Source of the DNA: Chloroflexota bacterium
GTDB lineage: Bacteria > Chloroflexota > Anaerolineae > Aggregatilineales > UBA2796
Length of the DNA stretch: 11,048 bases
Assembly (NCBI GenBank): GCA_017743585.1
Contig: JAGHYP010000069.1
Coordinates: forward strand, 1-11,048
Direction of reading: 5' to 3'
Of this stretch, positions 1 to 6,315 are shown piece by piece. The notes under the pieces are model-generated. The model was given only the letters and a program-made list of their open reading frames with translations, did not search any database and was not told the origin of the DNA. Within the stretch, counting starts at the first letter, position 1, and each line of letters starts with the position of its first letter. The translations under genes were made by a program, and so were the position numbers.

Positions 1-2301
1 AGAAGGCTTCTTAGCGCCTTCTAGCTCGCGGATATTCACAACGCCTGTCATCTCGGCGAGGAAGCTTGTGCCTGTCTTCGGCTTGGCGGGGCGGCGCATC
101 AAAGCGAAGAATAGGAAGCCTAAGCTCAGCACCAATACGCCGAACATGCCCAGCACAAGCGGACGCTGGTTAGGGTTATTGATAGCGCGCCCGATGACGT
201 AGATCAGGTCACTCGGCTCAGGCGTCGGCGTTGGCGTGGGCGTTGGCTCGGGCGTTGGCGTGAGCGTTGGCGCTGGCGGAGGCGGCACCACCTTGAACTG
301 GAAAATGGACGGCTCAGTGATCGCGCGATCCTCCTCGTTCAAGCCGCGCAGCACGAACTGGAATTCGCCGCCAACTGTGCCGCCGCCGGGCAGCACGTCG
401 AATGGCACGATCACGCGCTCGTATGGCGGCACGTTGAAGAACAGGTCGTTGCCGATCTTCAAGCTCGTCGAGGCGTCCACCACTTCCAAGCGATAGCGCC
501 TGATCAGCTGCTCGTTGCGCACTGCGATCTCAACCAAGAAGCGCCGATTCTCCACGTCAGGGCGAATTGTCTGAATGACTGCCGCTGGGATGATCGGGGT
601 TGGCGTCAGCGACGGCGTGATGGTCGGCGTTGGCTGACGGTCATGCACGAAGGAGAAGCGCGTCAGCGGCCCAAGCTGCTGACCGTTGCTATCGAAGGCT
701 TGCACGTTGAAGACGTACTCGCCTGCTGCGATGCCCTCTAGGCTGAAGAAAATCTCAGGAGCAGGCGGCACATTGACCGCCATGCGCTCAAAGTTGCCGC
801 GGTCGATGATCGCAATGCGGATGTTGTTAATGCGCTCAGGGCTGAACAGCTCTAGCGTGAGCGTGACGCTATCCTTGATCGCCTCATCGTTGTAGCGAAT
901 GGACTTGATCTGCGCGCCGACGGGCAGCGGAGTCGGCGTGAAAGATGGAGTTGGCGTGGCAGTTGGATTGAACTCAGCGGCCGTTGTCTGGCGTACAACG
1001 ACCGCGCCATTGTGCCCGAACGCTGTGACGAGGATGTTGTAGCGCCCTGGCGGCGCATCGAGTGGCAACGGCACCTCGATGATGTTCGAATCAAGCGGCG
1101 CGCTCTTGATCAGCTCATTGACTTTCGTGCCGCCGCTAGTGGTCAGCTCGATGCGATATTCGGCAATCGCCCCAGGGGTTACCAAGCCAAGTATCTCGAC
1201 GCGGAAGACGCGAGTGACGGGGTCAAAAGCGGCAGCGCTCAAGCTGAAGCTGGACGTTGAAGTGGCAGTTGGCGTGAAGGTCGGCGTTGGCGTCTTGAAA
1301 GAATAATCTTCAGGCGAGAAGAAGGTCTCGTTATTGGAAAGCAGGACTGCACCGTTTTCCAAGACAAGGCGCAAGCTGGCGATGCGCTCGCCGCGCTGTG
1401 GCTTGACGATTGCCTCTGCCACGCGCACAGCCGCGATTGCTTCGTTGATCTGACGGAACAGGCTGGGCATATCATCTCCGACCGCCAATGTGCCGCCTGT
1501 GGCGCGCGCCATTTGCTCGAGCGAAGGCAAGTCAACTTCCTCGTGCGGCGTGTAGCCGATGGTGTAAATCGGCACGCGGAAGCGCCGATTGGTGGCGAGC
1601 GCGAGGACGTCCTCCAGCTTGGCGCGGCTGCAGGGGATGCGCGCGCCCGTCTGCGGATCGCGCTTGCCGCCTTGTGCCCACTCCGCGCCGTCAGAGAAGA
1701 CGACCACTGCACGGCGCCCTGGCATCCCTATCTGATTGATCGTCTCGACTGCCCTGAGCGTGGCGTCGAACAGGCAGGTGCCATCGCCGCGGCGCGGCGT
1801 GGGAATGGCGTTGACCGCTCTTTTGACGGCGTCTTTATCGTTCGTAGAGCGCACGCGCTCGATCAACTCGTGGCTGAAGGAGATGACCGTCAAGCGCGCT
1901 TCTTGCGGCATGGCATCCACAAACTGATTGACGGCAGCTTTCAAGCCGTTGAAAGCGCGCGCCATTGTGCCGCTCGCGTCGATCAGCAGCACGATCTCAA
2001 TCGGACCTTTGGCGGGCCGAATCTCTGCAGGGTATGGCCCGCCGTCGTTTGGATCGAGCATGATGATCTGCCCTGAGCGCAGCGGCACGTCCAGCACAGG
2101 GCGGCGGTTGCTGTCAATCGGCGTGAAGTACAGGCGCAGCGTCAAGCCCGGTTTATCGGGCTCTTTGAAGTCAATGGCTTCGCTGAACAAGATCAGGGCT
2201 TCGACAGCCACCTGCGCTGACGCGATCATCGGCGTCAGAAGGCTGATGATCGTCAGCAACGCAATCACGATGCCGACATAGAGTCGTTTCTTGCCCTGCA
2301 T
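1..2301 (-). CDS. Secreted, membrane-anchored VWA-domain protein with Thr-Pro linkers (3' end beyond window)
   Basis: The frame is open from ATG at 2301 to the left edge: 767 codons with no stop. Residues 1-29 look like a signal peptide: basic start (KKR), hydrophobic core 8-26, cleavage after A27-S28-A29. A short beta-rich segment (30-100) leads into a VWA domain (about 102-305). Its MIDAS residues are visible: D108-x-S110-x-T112, T175 in GDGT, D204 in FSDG. Three beta-rich, possibly Ig/FN3-like segments follow (about 352-445, 461-556, 570-672), separated by Thr/Pro linkers. A single membrane helix (about 715-735) is followed by RRPAKPK and a cytoplasmic tail of at least 30 residues. Only two cysteines occur, C176 and C224, both in the VWA domain, so a disulfide is possible. 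The start has an SD (AAGGTG, 7-nt spacer) and an upstream promoter. VWA domains usually bind ligands through a divalent metal, so a role in adhesion or surface sensing is inferred. The exact function is unknown. Confidence 0.88.
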   Translation of the reverse strand, partial: MQGKKRLYVGIVIALLTIISLLTPMIASAQVAVEALILFSEAIDFKEPDKPGLTLRLYFTPIDSNRRPVLDVPLRSGQIIMLDPNDGGPYPAEIRPAKGPIEIVLLIDASGTMARAFNGLKAAVNQFVDAMPQEARLTVISFSHELIERVRSTNDKDAVKRAVNAIPTPRRGDGTCLFDATLRAVETINQIGMPGRRAVVVFSDGAEWAQGGKRDPQTGARIPCSRAKLEDVLALATNRRFRVPIYTIGYTPHEEVDLPSLEQMARATGGTLAVGDDMPSLFRQINEAIAAVRVAEAIVKPQRGERIASLRLVLENGAVLLSNNETFFSPEDYSFKTPTPTFTPTATSTSSFSLSAAAFDPVTRVFRVEILGLVTPGAIAEYRIELTTSGGTKVNELIKSAPLDSNIIEVPLPLDAPPGRYNILVTAFGHNGAVVVRQTTAAEFNPTATPTPSFTPTPLPVGAQIKSIRYNDEAIKDSVTLTLELFSPERINNIRIAIIDRGNFERMAVNVPPAPEIFFSLEGIAAGEYVFNVQAFDSNGQQLGPLTRFSFVHDRQPTPTITPSLTPTPIIPAAVIQTIRPDVENRRFLVEIAVRNEQLIRRYRLEVVDASTSLKIGNDLFFNVPPYERVIVPFDVLPGGGTVGGEFQFVLRGLNEEDRAITEPSIFQFKVVPPPPAPTLTPTPEPTPTPTPTPEPSDLIYVIGRAINNPNQRPLVLGMFGVLVLSLGFLFFALMRRPAKPKTGTSFLAEMTGVVNIRELEGAKKPS
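214..285 (-). repeat. Thr-Pro linker-encoding low-complexity repeat (largest of four)
   Basis: Residues 673-696 of the VWA protein are a Pro/Thr/Glu run with repeated Thr-Pro pairs, read on the plus strand as iterated ggcgttggcgt-like units. Shorter linkers of the same type lie at 595-633, 922-966 and 1252-1293. They separate the beta-rich segments and place the last one just outside the membrane helix. Such linkers are commonly extended and may be O-glycosylated (inference). They are coding repeats, not an intergenic array. Confidence 0.85.
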
Positions 2302-2308
2302 ACCCAAG

Positions 2309-2314
2309 CACCTT
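2309..2314 (-). promoter_or_regulatory. Ribosome binding site of the VWA gene
   Basis: AAGGTG on the minus strand ends 7 nt before the ATG at 2301. It supports this start, which also yields an intact signal peptide. Confidence 0.65.
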
Positions 2315-2351
2315 CGCGCGAGCGTGCCGCAAGCGACTGAGCAGCAGTAAC

Positions 2352-2380
2352 TGTATAGCATTTAGCTGATAGCTTGTCAA
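2352..2380 (-). promoter_or_regulatory. Sigma70-type promoter of the VWA gene
   Basis: On the minus strand a perfect -35 hexamer TTGACA (2380-2375) is followed by 17 nt and a -10 hexamer TATACA (2357-2352), one mismatch from TATAAT. The spacing is optimal. Transcription would start near 2345 and leave a leader of about 44 nt before the ATG at 2301. This suggests the VWA gene is transcribed independently of the ribosomal cluster. Confidence 0.75.
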
Positions 2381-2447
2381 CCAGCGTTCGCCAATGCACA
2401 GTGGGCGACCATGCGCCGAGATAGCAGAGCCACACACGCTGCGCTGA

Positions 2448-2464
2448 CCTGCGCAACGCGCAGG
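2448..2464. repeat. Perfect 17-nt inverted repeat (7-bp arms, 3-nt centre)
   Basis: CCTGCGC-AAC-GCGCAGG. On the plus strand it is followed by AATTTT, so it could act as a weak terminator for plus-strand transcription, but no plus-strand gene precedes it here. On the minus strand there is no U-run. It lies about 68 bp upstream of the -35 box of the VWA promoter and could equally be an operator. Function undetermined. Confidence 0.5.
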
Positions 2465-2633
2465 AATTTTCCATCTGAATGGAGCGCGTTTATGCCGCGA
2501 GCCTCGATTCCGCCGCTTAGCGCGCCCGTCTCACTGCGCGATTACGACCCTGACACTTTGAAAGTGGAAGCAGCGAAGGATTCTGAGGAAGATAGATGTT
2601 GTTATGACCTGCCAAACGGCGCGCCCTCACATT

Positions 2634-2698
2634 CTCTGCGCTCGGCTCAGTAGGTGCGTTTGTTGCGCTTAGCCTTCGCAGGCGGCGCCGAGCGAGAG
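2634..2698. repeat. Long imperfect inverted repeat with inner hairpin
   Basis: CGCTCGGC (2639-2646) pairs perfectly with GCCGAGCG (2687-2694). After one bulged G the stem continues with CTCT (2634-2637) against AGAG (2695-2698), giving 12 bp. The 40-nt loop carries a smaller hairpin, GCCT/AGGC, at 2672-2683; on the minus strand its loop is the GNRA-type tetraloop GCGA. It lies in the 3' region of the map transcript and may fold as a structured 3' end. No T-run follows. Confidence 0.45.
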
Positions 2699-2703
2699 CA
2701 AGC

Positions 2704-2724
2704 AAAACGCCTGCAGCTTCGGCG
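2704..2724 (-). terminator. Weak candidate intrinsic terminator after map
   Basis: On the minus strand CGCC and GGCG can form a 4-bp stem around a 9-nt loop, followed directly by TTTT and then GC. Stem and U-run are both short, so this is only a candidate for ending the ribosomal transcript. It starts about 18 nt downstream of the map stop codon, and the larger inverted repeat further downstream may contribute. Confidence 0.25.
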
Positions 2725-2728
2725 CGCT

Positions 2729-2746
2729 CATGACGGAGTCGTCATG
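2729..2746 (-). other. 7-bp hairpin overlapping the map stop codon
   Basis: CATGACG (2729-2735) and CGTCATG (2740-2746) form a perfect 7-bp stem with a 4-nt loop. The map stop codon (2742-2744) lies within one arm. No U-run follows on the minus strand, so it is not itself a clear terminator. It could protect the 3' end of the transcript (inference). Confidence 0.4.
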
Positions 2747-3524
2747 GCAGAGTCAAAATGAGCGGCTCGCCGTCGGTCACGGCAATTGTGTGCTCCACCC
2801 ACGTGCAGAGCGCGCCATCTGCCATCACGACCGTCCAATGATCGTCCAGCACCCGCGTCTTAGGGCTGCCAAGGCTGATCATCGGCTCCAGGGCGAAGGT
2901 CATGCCGACCTGCAACGGGTAGCTGCGCCAAGAGCGCTGTTTGCGGCCGCGCGGCCACCAATTCGGCACTTGCGGCTCTTCGTGCAGGGCACGCCCGACG
3001 CCGTGCCCTGTATATTCGCGGATCACGCTGCAGCCTTGTCTCTCGACGTAGGTTTGAATGGCGATCGCGATGTCGCGCGTTTCCTTGCCCAGCACGGCGT
3101 TCTGAATGCCGATCCGTAAGGCTTCCTCGCCGATCTCGATCAAGCGCTGCGCCTCAGGCGAGATCTTGCCAACGCCCATTGTGAAGCCGCCGTCCGCTAC
3201 AAAGCCTTTGTAGGTCGCGGCGCAATCAATGCTGACGATATCGCCCTCTTGCAGCACACGCTTCGGGCTGGGAATGCCATGCACCAGCTCGTGGTTGATC
3301 GAGATGGTGGTAGCGGCAGGGAAAGGATGCGCGCTGCCCGGCGGGTAGCCGATGAAGGTCGGGATAGCGCCGTGCTTGCGGATAGTGCGCTCCACCACTT
3401 CGTCAATCTGCGCTGTGGTGACGCCTGGCTTGACCATGGCGCGCGCCTCGGCGTGCGCTGCTGCCACAATCCGACCAGCGGCGCGCATGATCAGGATTTC
3501 CTCAGCCGTCTTGAGATGGATCAT
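2742..3524 (-). CDS. map: Type I methionine aminopeptidase
   Basis: This cytoplasmic dinuclear-metal enzyme removes the N-terminal methionine from nascent proteins. The 260-residue product covers the whole pita-bread fold. All family metal ligands can be placed: D100 (SIDCA), D111 (VADGG), H174 (GHGVG), E213 (FALEPM) and E244 (WVEHT). The substrate-contacting histidines H78 (INHELVHG) and H181 (LHEEP) are also present. A basic, Trp-rich loop near residues 189-203 is somewhat longer than in the E. coli enzyme. The ATG overlaps the adk stop as ATGA, indicating translational coupling. It is the last gene of the ribosomal cluster in this window; infA and rpmJ, which commonly follow, are not found downstream. 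A hairpin covers the stop codon. Confidence 0.96.
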   Translation of the reverse strand: MIHLKTAEEILIMRAAGRIVAAAHAEARAMVKPGVTTAQIDEVVERTIRKHGAIPTFIGYPPGSAHPFPAATTISINHELVHGIPSPKRVLQEGDIVSIDCAATYKGFVADGGFTMGVGKISPEAQRLIEIGEEALRIGIQNAVLGKETRDIAIAIQTYVERQGCSVIREYTGHGVGRALHEEPQVPNWWPRGRKQRSWRSYPLQVGMTFALEPMISLGSPKTRVLDDHWTVVMADGALCTWVEHTIAVTDGEPLILTLP

Positions 3525-4186
3525 GCGCTCTGATGCGCCTCGACCAGCTTGAGCAAGGCTGCTGAGACTTCCTGAATGCTCTGTGATGCGTCCACTTCGT
3601 GTACCACGCCGCGCTGGCGATAGTAGTCCAGCAGCGGCGCAGTCTTCTCAAAGAACGTATCAATGCGCTTGGCGGCCGCCTCAGGTGTATCGTCAGGACG
3701 TTGCCGCAGCGGCGCGCCGTCAATATCGCAAATGCCCGCCACCTTCGGCGGATTGGTGCGCAGGTTGTAGACGTGTGTCGGGTCAAGCGTGCATTCCCAG
3801 CGCGCCGAGATACGCGCAATTGCCTCTTCGCGATCTAGCGTGAGCAGCGGCACGAGGGAGACCTTGCCGCCGAGCGCTGAGAGCAATTCATCAAGCGCCT
3901 GCGCCTGCGGCAAAGTGCGCGGAAAGCCATCGAAGATCGCGCCTTGCGCAGCGTCAGGCTCGGCAAGGCGCCGGCGCACCACTTCAATGGTGATGTGATC
4001 AGGTACAAGGTCGCCGCGCTTTATGATCGCCTGAATCTCGCGCGCCAAGTCGGAATCTTGCCCTTCCATAGCGCGGAATAAGCCGCCTGTCGTCACGTGC
4101 GGCAAGCCAAGCCGCTTGGAGAGGATAGCAGCCTGCGTGCCTTTGCCTGCGCCCTGCATTCCCATCAAAACGATGTAAGTCGCCAT
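3521..4186 (-). CDS. adk: Adenylate kinase with atypical LID metal site
   Basis: This cytoplasmic enzyme catalyses ATP + AMP = 2 ADP. At 221 residues it is a full-length, long-LID form. The P-loop is G9-MQGAG-K15-GT. AMP-site residues include R38 and the FDGFPRT motif (85-91, R90). In the NMP-binding motif the usual acidic residue of TGD is glycine (TTGG, 32-35). The LID (about 126-165) retains NPPKVAG, but its four metal-ligand positions read C132-x2-D135 and C153-x2-D156, instead of the common four Cys or three Cys plus Asp. Zinc binding remains possible but is unproven. The gene follows secY by 12 nt, with AAGG on the secY stop as a weak SD, and overlaps map by 4 nt. The secY-adk-map order is classical. 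Confidence 0.95.
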   Translation of the reverse strand: MATYIVLMGMQGAGKGTQAAILSKRLGLPHVTTGGLFRAMEGQDSDLAREIQAIIKRGDLVPDHITIEVVRRRLAEPDAAQGAIFDGFPRTLPQAQALDELLSALGGKVSLVPLLTLDREEAIARISARWECTLDPTHVYNLRTNPPKVAGICDIDGAPLRQRPDDTPEAAAKRIDTFFEKTAPLLDYYRQRGVVHEVDASQSIQEVSAALLKLVEAHQSA

Positions 4187-4198
4187 GCAGGGGATGCC

Positions 4199-5524
4199 TT
4201 AGCGCATGAAGCCTTCGTAGTTGCGCATCACCAACTGCGACTCCAACTGGCGCATTGTATCCACTACCACGCCGACCACGATGATCAAGCCTGCTGAGCC
4301 GATGACCAGCGCGGGATTGCTGCCGCGCGTGATATCTGTGCGCCCTGTCAGCAAGTAGTCTACGATGATCATCAAGCCGGGCGTGACAGCGGCGATGCCC
4401 AAGAACATCGCGCCTGCAAAGGTGATGCGGCGCGTCACGCGCGTGATGTATTCCTGCGTGCGCTTGCCGGGACGGATGCCCGGAATGAAGCCGCCTTGCC
4501 GCTGCAAATTCTCAGCCAAGTTCTGCTGCTGGATGATGATATCCGTGTAGAAGTAGGTGAAGCCGACCACCAGCAGGAACTCGAAGAACCAATACCAGAA
4601 GCCGCTGCGCGTGCCGAACGTATCGCGCAGCCAGTTGCCGAACGGCGTATTGCTGAAGAAAATGCCGCCGATGACGGCAGGGAAGGTGACAACCGCCTGC
4701 GCGAAGATGAGCGGAATCATGCCGACTGCGTTGACCTTGAGCGGAATGTAGGTTGAGCCGCCGCCATATTGCCTATAACCGCGCACGCGCTTGCCATACT
4801 GCACGGGAATGCGCCGCGCGCCTTCTTGGATGATCACAATCGCGATCACAGTCACCACGGTCAGCAGGACGAAGGCGACGATGTTGAAAAGCCACCAATC
4901 TTCATCGCCTAGCAAGATGCCCACATTGCGCGGCGCTTGTGCCACAATGCCGCCGAAGATGATCAACGAAACCCCGTTGCCGATGCCTTCTTCGGTGATC
5001 AAATTGCCCAGCCAAATGGCGAACATCGTGCCTGCGGTCATGGTCGCCAGCACTTGCACGGTCAGCAAGAAATTCACGCCGTAGCCGGGGATGATCGGAG
5101 CCTGCGTGAAGCTCTGCATGATGTTGATCTGCCCGATCGATTGCAAGAGCGCCATGGGAATCGCCAGATAGTAGGTGTACTGGTTGATCTTCTCGCGACC
5201 GCCCGGCTCTTTAGCGATCTGCTCCAGGCGCGGGATGACGCCTGTGAGCAACTGCAAGATGATCTGGGCAGTGATGAACGGATAAACGCCGTTCGCCAGC
5301 ACGCTGAAGTTGGTCACAGCGCCGCCTGAGAGCAAGTTCAGGACCTGAATGAAGCCCGCGCCTGCGCTTTCATCCAACAGTCCACGCAACGCCTCGCGGT
5401 TGACGCCCGGCACAGGGATGTGCGTGGCAAACTGATAGATGACTAAGATGAAGATCGTGAACAGAATTCTGTTGCGCAAGTCGGGCAGCTGAACAGCATT
5501 CCGAACTGCATCTAACAACTGCAT
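4199..5524 (-). CDS. secY: Protein translocase subunit SecY
   Basis: SecY forms the channel of the SecYEG translocon in the cytoplasmic membrane, exporting and inserting proteins with SecA or the ribosome. The 441-residue product shows the alternating hydrophobic segments expected for ten membrane helices; the first spans about 19-38. Diagnostic motifs include HIPVPG (35-40), the plug region with VLNLLSGGA (61-69), YPFITAQIILQLL (81-93), GGREKINQYT (108-117), GIGNGVSLIIF, PLKVNAVGMIPLIFA, QGGFIPGIRPGKRT and the C-terminal ESQLVMRNYEGF. The start has an SD (AAAGGG, 7-nt spacer). The 67-nt gap to rplO is the largest inside the cluster and contains a small palindrome. The export signal of the downstream VWA protein would use this machinery. 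Confidence 0.97.
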   Translation of the reverse strand: MQLLDAVRNAVQLPDLRNRILFTIFILVIYQFATHIPVPGVNREALRGLLDESAGAGFIQVLNLLSGGAVTNFSVLANGVYPFITAQIILQLLTGVIPRLEQIAKEPGGREKINQYTYYLAIPMALLQSIGQINIMQSFTQAPIIPGYGVNFLLTVQVLATMTAGTMFAIWLGNLITEEGIGNGVSLIIFGGIVAQAPRNVGILLGDEDWWLFNIVAFVLLTVVTVIAIVIIQEGARRIPVQYGKRVRGYRQYGGGSTYIPLKVNAVGMIPLIFAQAVVTFPAVIGGIFFSNTPFGNWLRDTFGTRSGFWYWFFEFLLVVGFTYFYTDIIIQQQNLAENLQRQGGFIPGIRPGKRTQEYITRVTRRITFAGAMFLGIAAVTPGLMIIVDYLLTGRTDITRGSNPALVIGSAGLIIVVGVVVDTMRQLESQLVMRNYEGFMR

Positions 5525-5570
5525 GGGATCGCCCTTTGAATTTCAGAATGGCTTTAAGATCGCTGCGAGG

Positions 5571-5584
5571 CACGGCAAGCCGTG
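5571..5584 (-). other. Palindromic hairpin between rplO and secY
   Basis: CACGGCAAGCCGTG is a perfect 14-nt palindrome. On the minus strand it can fold as CACGG-CTTG-CCGTG, a 5-bp stem with a CUUG tetraloop, which is a stable loop type. It lies 8-21 nt after the rplO stop and well upstream of the secY SD. No U-run follows, so a processing or translation-related role is only speculative. Confidence 0.4.
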
Positions 5585-5591
5585 GCTGCGC

Positions 5592-6110
5592 TTATTCTTG
5601 GTATTTGGGACGGCGTGCTTTGGGCAGCAGCTTGATAGTGGCGCGGGCGCCGCGCAGCAACAGCTCTAGCTGAGTGGCAGTGCCGCCTGCCGCCTCGATC
5701 TTGGCGCGCGCGCTCTTGGAGAAGCGATGCGCCTTGATATCGGTCTTGGCGCTCAGCTCTCCCTCGCCCAGGATGACCACAGGCTTTTCGAGCGTGTCAA
5801 TCAAGCCGGCTTCGAGCATCTTGCTCGGCGTCACCAAGCCGCCCTGCGGAAAGGCGCGCGCCACTGCCTCAAGATTGACCTCTTGATAGTGAATCTTGAA
5901 CAAGTTGGTGAAGCCGCGCTTGAAAGGCAACCGACGCACAAACGGCAACTGGCCGCCTTCAAAGTAAGGCGCTTTCACGCCGCCTGGACGCGCTGCTTGC
6001 CCCTTCGTGCCGCGCCCTGCCGTCTTGCCTTGCCCTGCCGAGATGCCGCGCCCAACGCGTCGCTTGCGCTTGCGCGCGCCCTTATCCGGCTTCAGATCGT
6101 GCAATCTCAT
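5592..6110 (-). CDS. rplO: 50S ribosomal protein L15 (uL15)
   Basis: L15 binds 23S rRNA and joins the large subunit late in assembly. The 172-residue product begins with the diagnostic MRLHDLKPDKGARKRKRRVGRG and a Gly/Arg/Lys-rich N-terminal tail (about 1-45) that threads into rRNA. The family signature FEGGQLPFVRRLPFKRGF follows near residues 50-67, then the globular C-terminal domain (VNLEAVARAF, VILGEGEL, FSKSARAKIEAAGG). The C-terminal tail extends by about 20 residues and is basic. The ATG overlaps the rpmD stop as ATGA, with GAGG about 10 nt upstream. It is longer than E. coli L15 (144 residues), mainly at the ends. Confidence 0.97.
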   Translation of the reverse strand: MRLHDLKPDKGARKRKRRVGRGISAGQGKTAGRGTKGQAARPGGVKAPYFEGGQLPFVRRLPFKRGFTNLFKIHYQEVNLEAVARAFPQGGLVTPSKMLEAGLIDTLEKPVVILGEGELSAKTDIKAHRFSKSARAKIEAAGGTATQLELLLRGARATIKLLPKARRPKYQE

Positions 6111-6310
6111 GCTTGGACTTCCTCTACCTTCAATAGGTGTGCCACGCGCGCCACCATGCCGCGCACTGATGGATTATCAGGGTGTTCTACCGTCATGTGC
6201 AGGCGCTTCAGCCCAAGCGCCTTCACGGTCAGCTTGTGACGTTCCTGCGCGCCAATTGGACTCTTGATCAAGGTGATGCGCAATTTCTTAGCGCTTTTCG
6301 ACTTATCCAT
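6107..6310 (-). CDS. rpmD: 50S ribosomal protein L30 (uL30)
   Basis: L30 is a small large-subunit protein present in most bacteria. The 67-residue product carries the family core KLRITLIKSPIGAQERHK, the helix VKALGLKRLHMTVEH, the NPSVRGMV loop, and a final helix ending VAHLLKVEEVQA. I place the start at the ATG at 6310, because GGAG lies 8 nt before it. A GTG at 6319 that overlaps the rpsE stop is also in frame but would have almost no spacing to that SD. With the ATG the gap to rpsE is 5 nt. The stop codon overlaps the rplO start by 4 nt. Confidence 0.94.
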   Translation of the reverse strand: MDKSKSAKKLRITLIKSPIGAQERHKLTVKALGLKRLHMTVEHPDNPSVRGMVARVAHLLKVEEVQA

Positions 6311-6315
6311 AGAAC

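Larger units (their letters stand above)
2302..2741. other. Intergenic region between map and the VWA gene
   Basis: This is 440 bp with no convincing gene. Short open frames on both strands have no recognisable protein character; none resembles IF-1 or L36, and I found no tRNA-like T-arm. It contains a sigma70-type promoter (2352-2380), a 17-nt perfect dyad (2448-2464), a 13-nt dyad (2554-2566), a long imperfect inverted repeat (2634-2698), a weak hairpin with four U residues (2704-2724), and a 7-bp hairpin over the map stop codon (2729-2746). Confidence 0.8.

Noticed and set aside
214..1293. Repeated ggcgttggcgt-like blocks as a CRISPR or satellite array
   Set aside because: The units are short, unequal, in frame, and encode Thr-Pro linkers of one protein; there are no uniform spacers.
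1513..2076. Open frame of 187 codons on the plus strand
   Set aside because: It lies opposite the VWA gene, whose MIDAS motifs and signal peptide are clear. The plus-strand product has no recognisable domain, and long antisense frames are expected in GC-rich DNA.
2501..2520. T-arm-like string CCTCGATTCCG suggesting a tRNA
   Set aside because: No matching acceptor stem, anticodon stem or D-arm can be drawn around it.
2265..2705. Short minus-strand frames that could be infA or rpmJ
   Set aside because: The translated products lack the S1-like IF-1 fold residues and the L36 Cys/His pattern, and there is no SD with suitable spacing.
2729..2746. Hairpin at the map stop codon as the operon terminator
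   Set aside because: The stem is perfect, but no U-run follows on the minus strand, so intrinsic termination is not supported.
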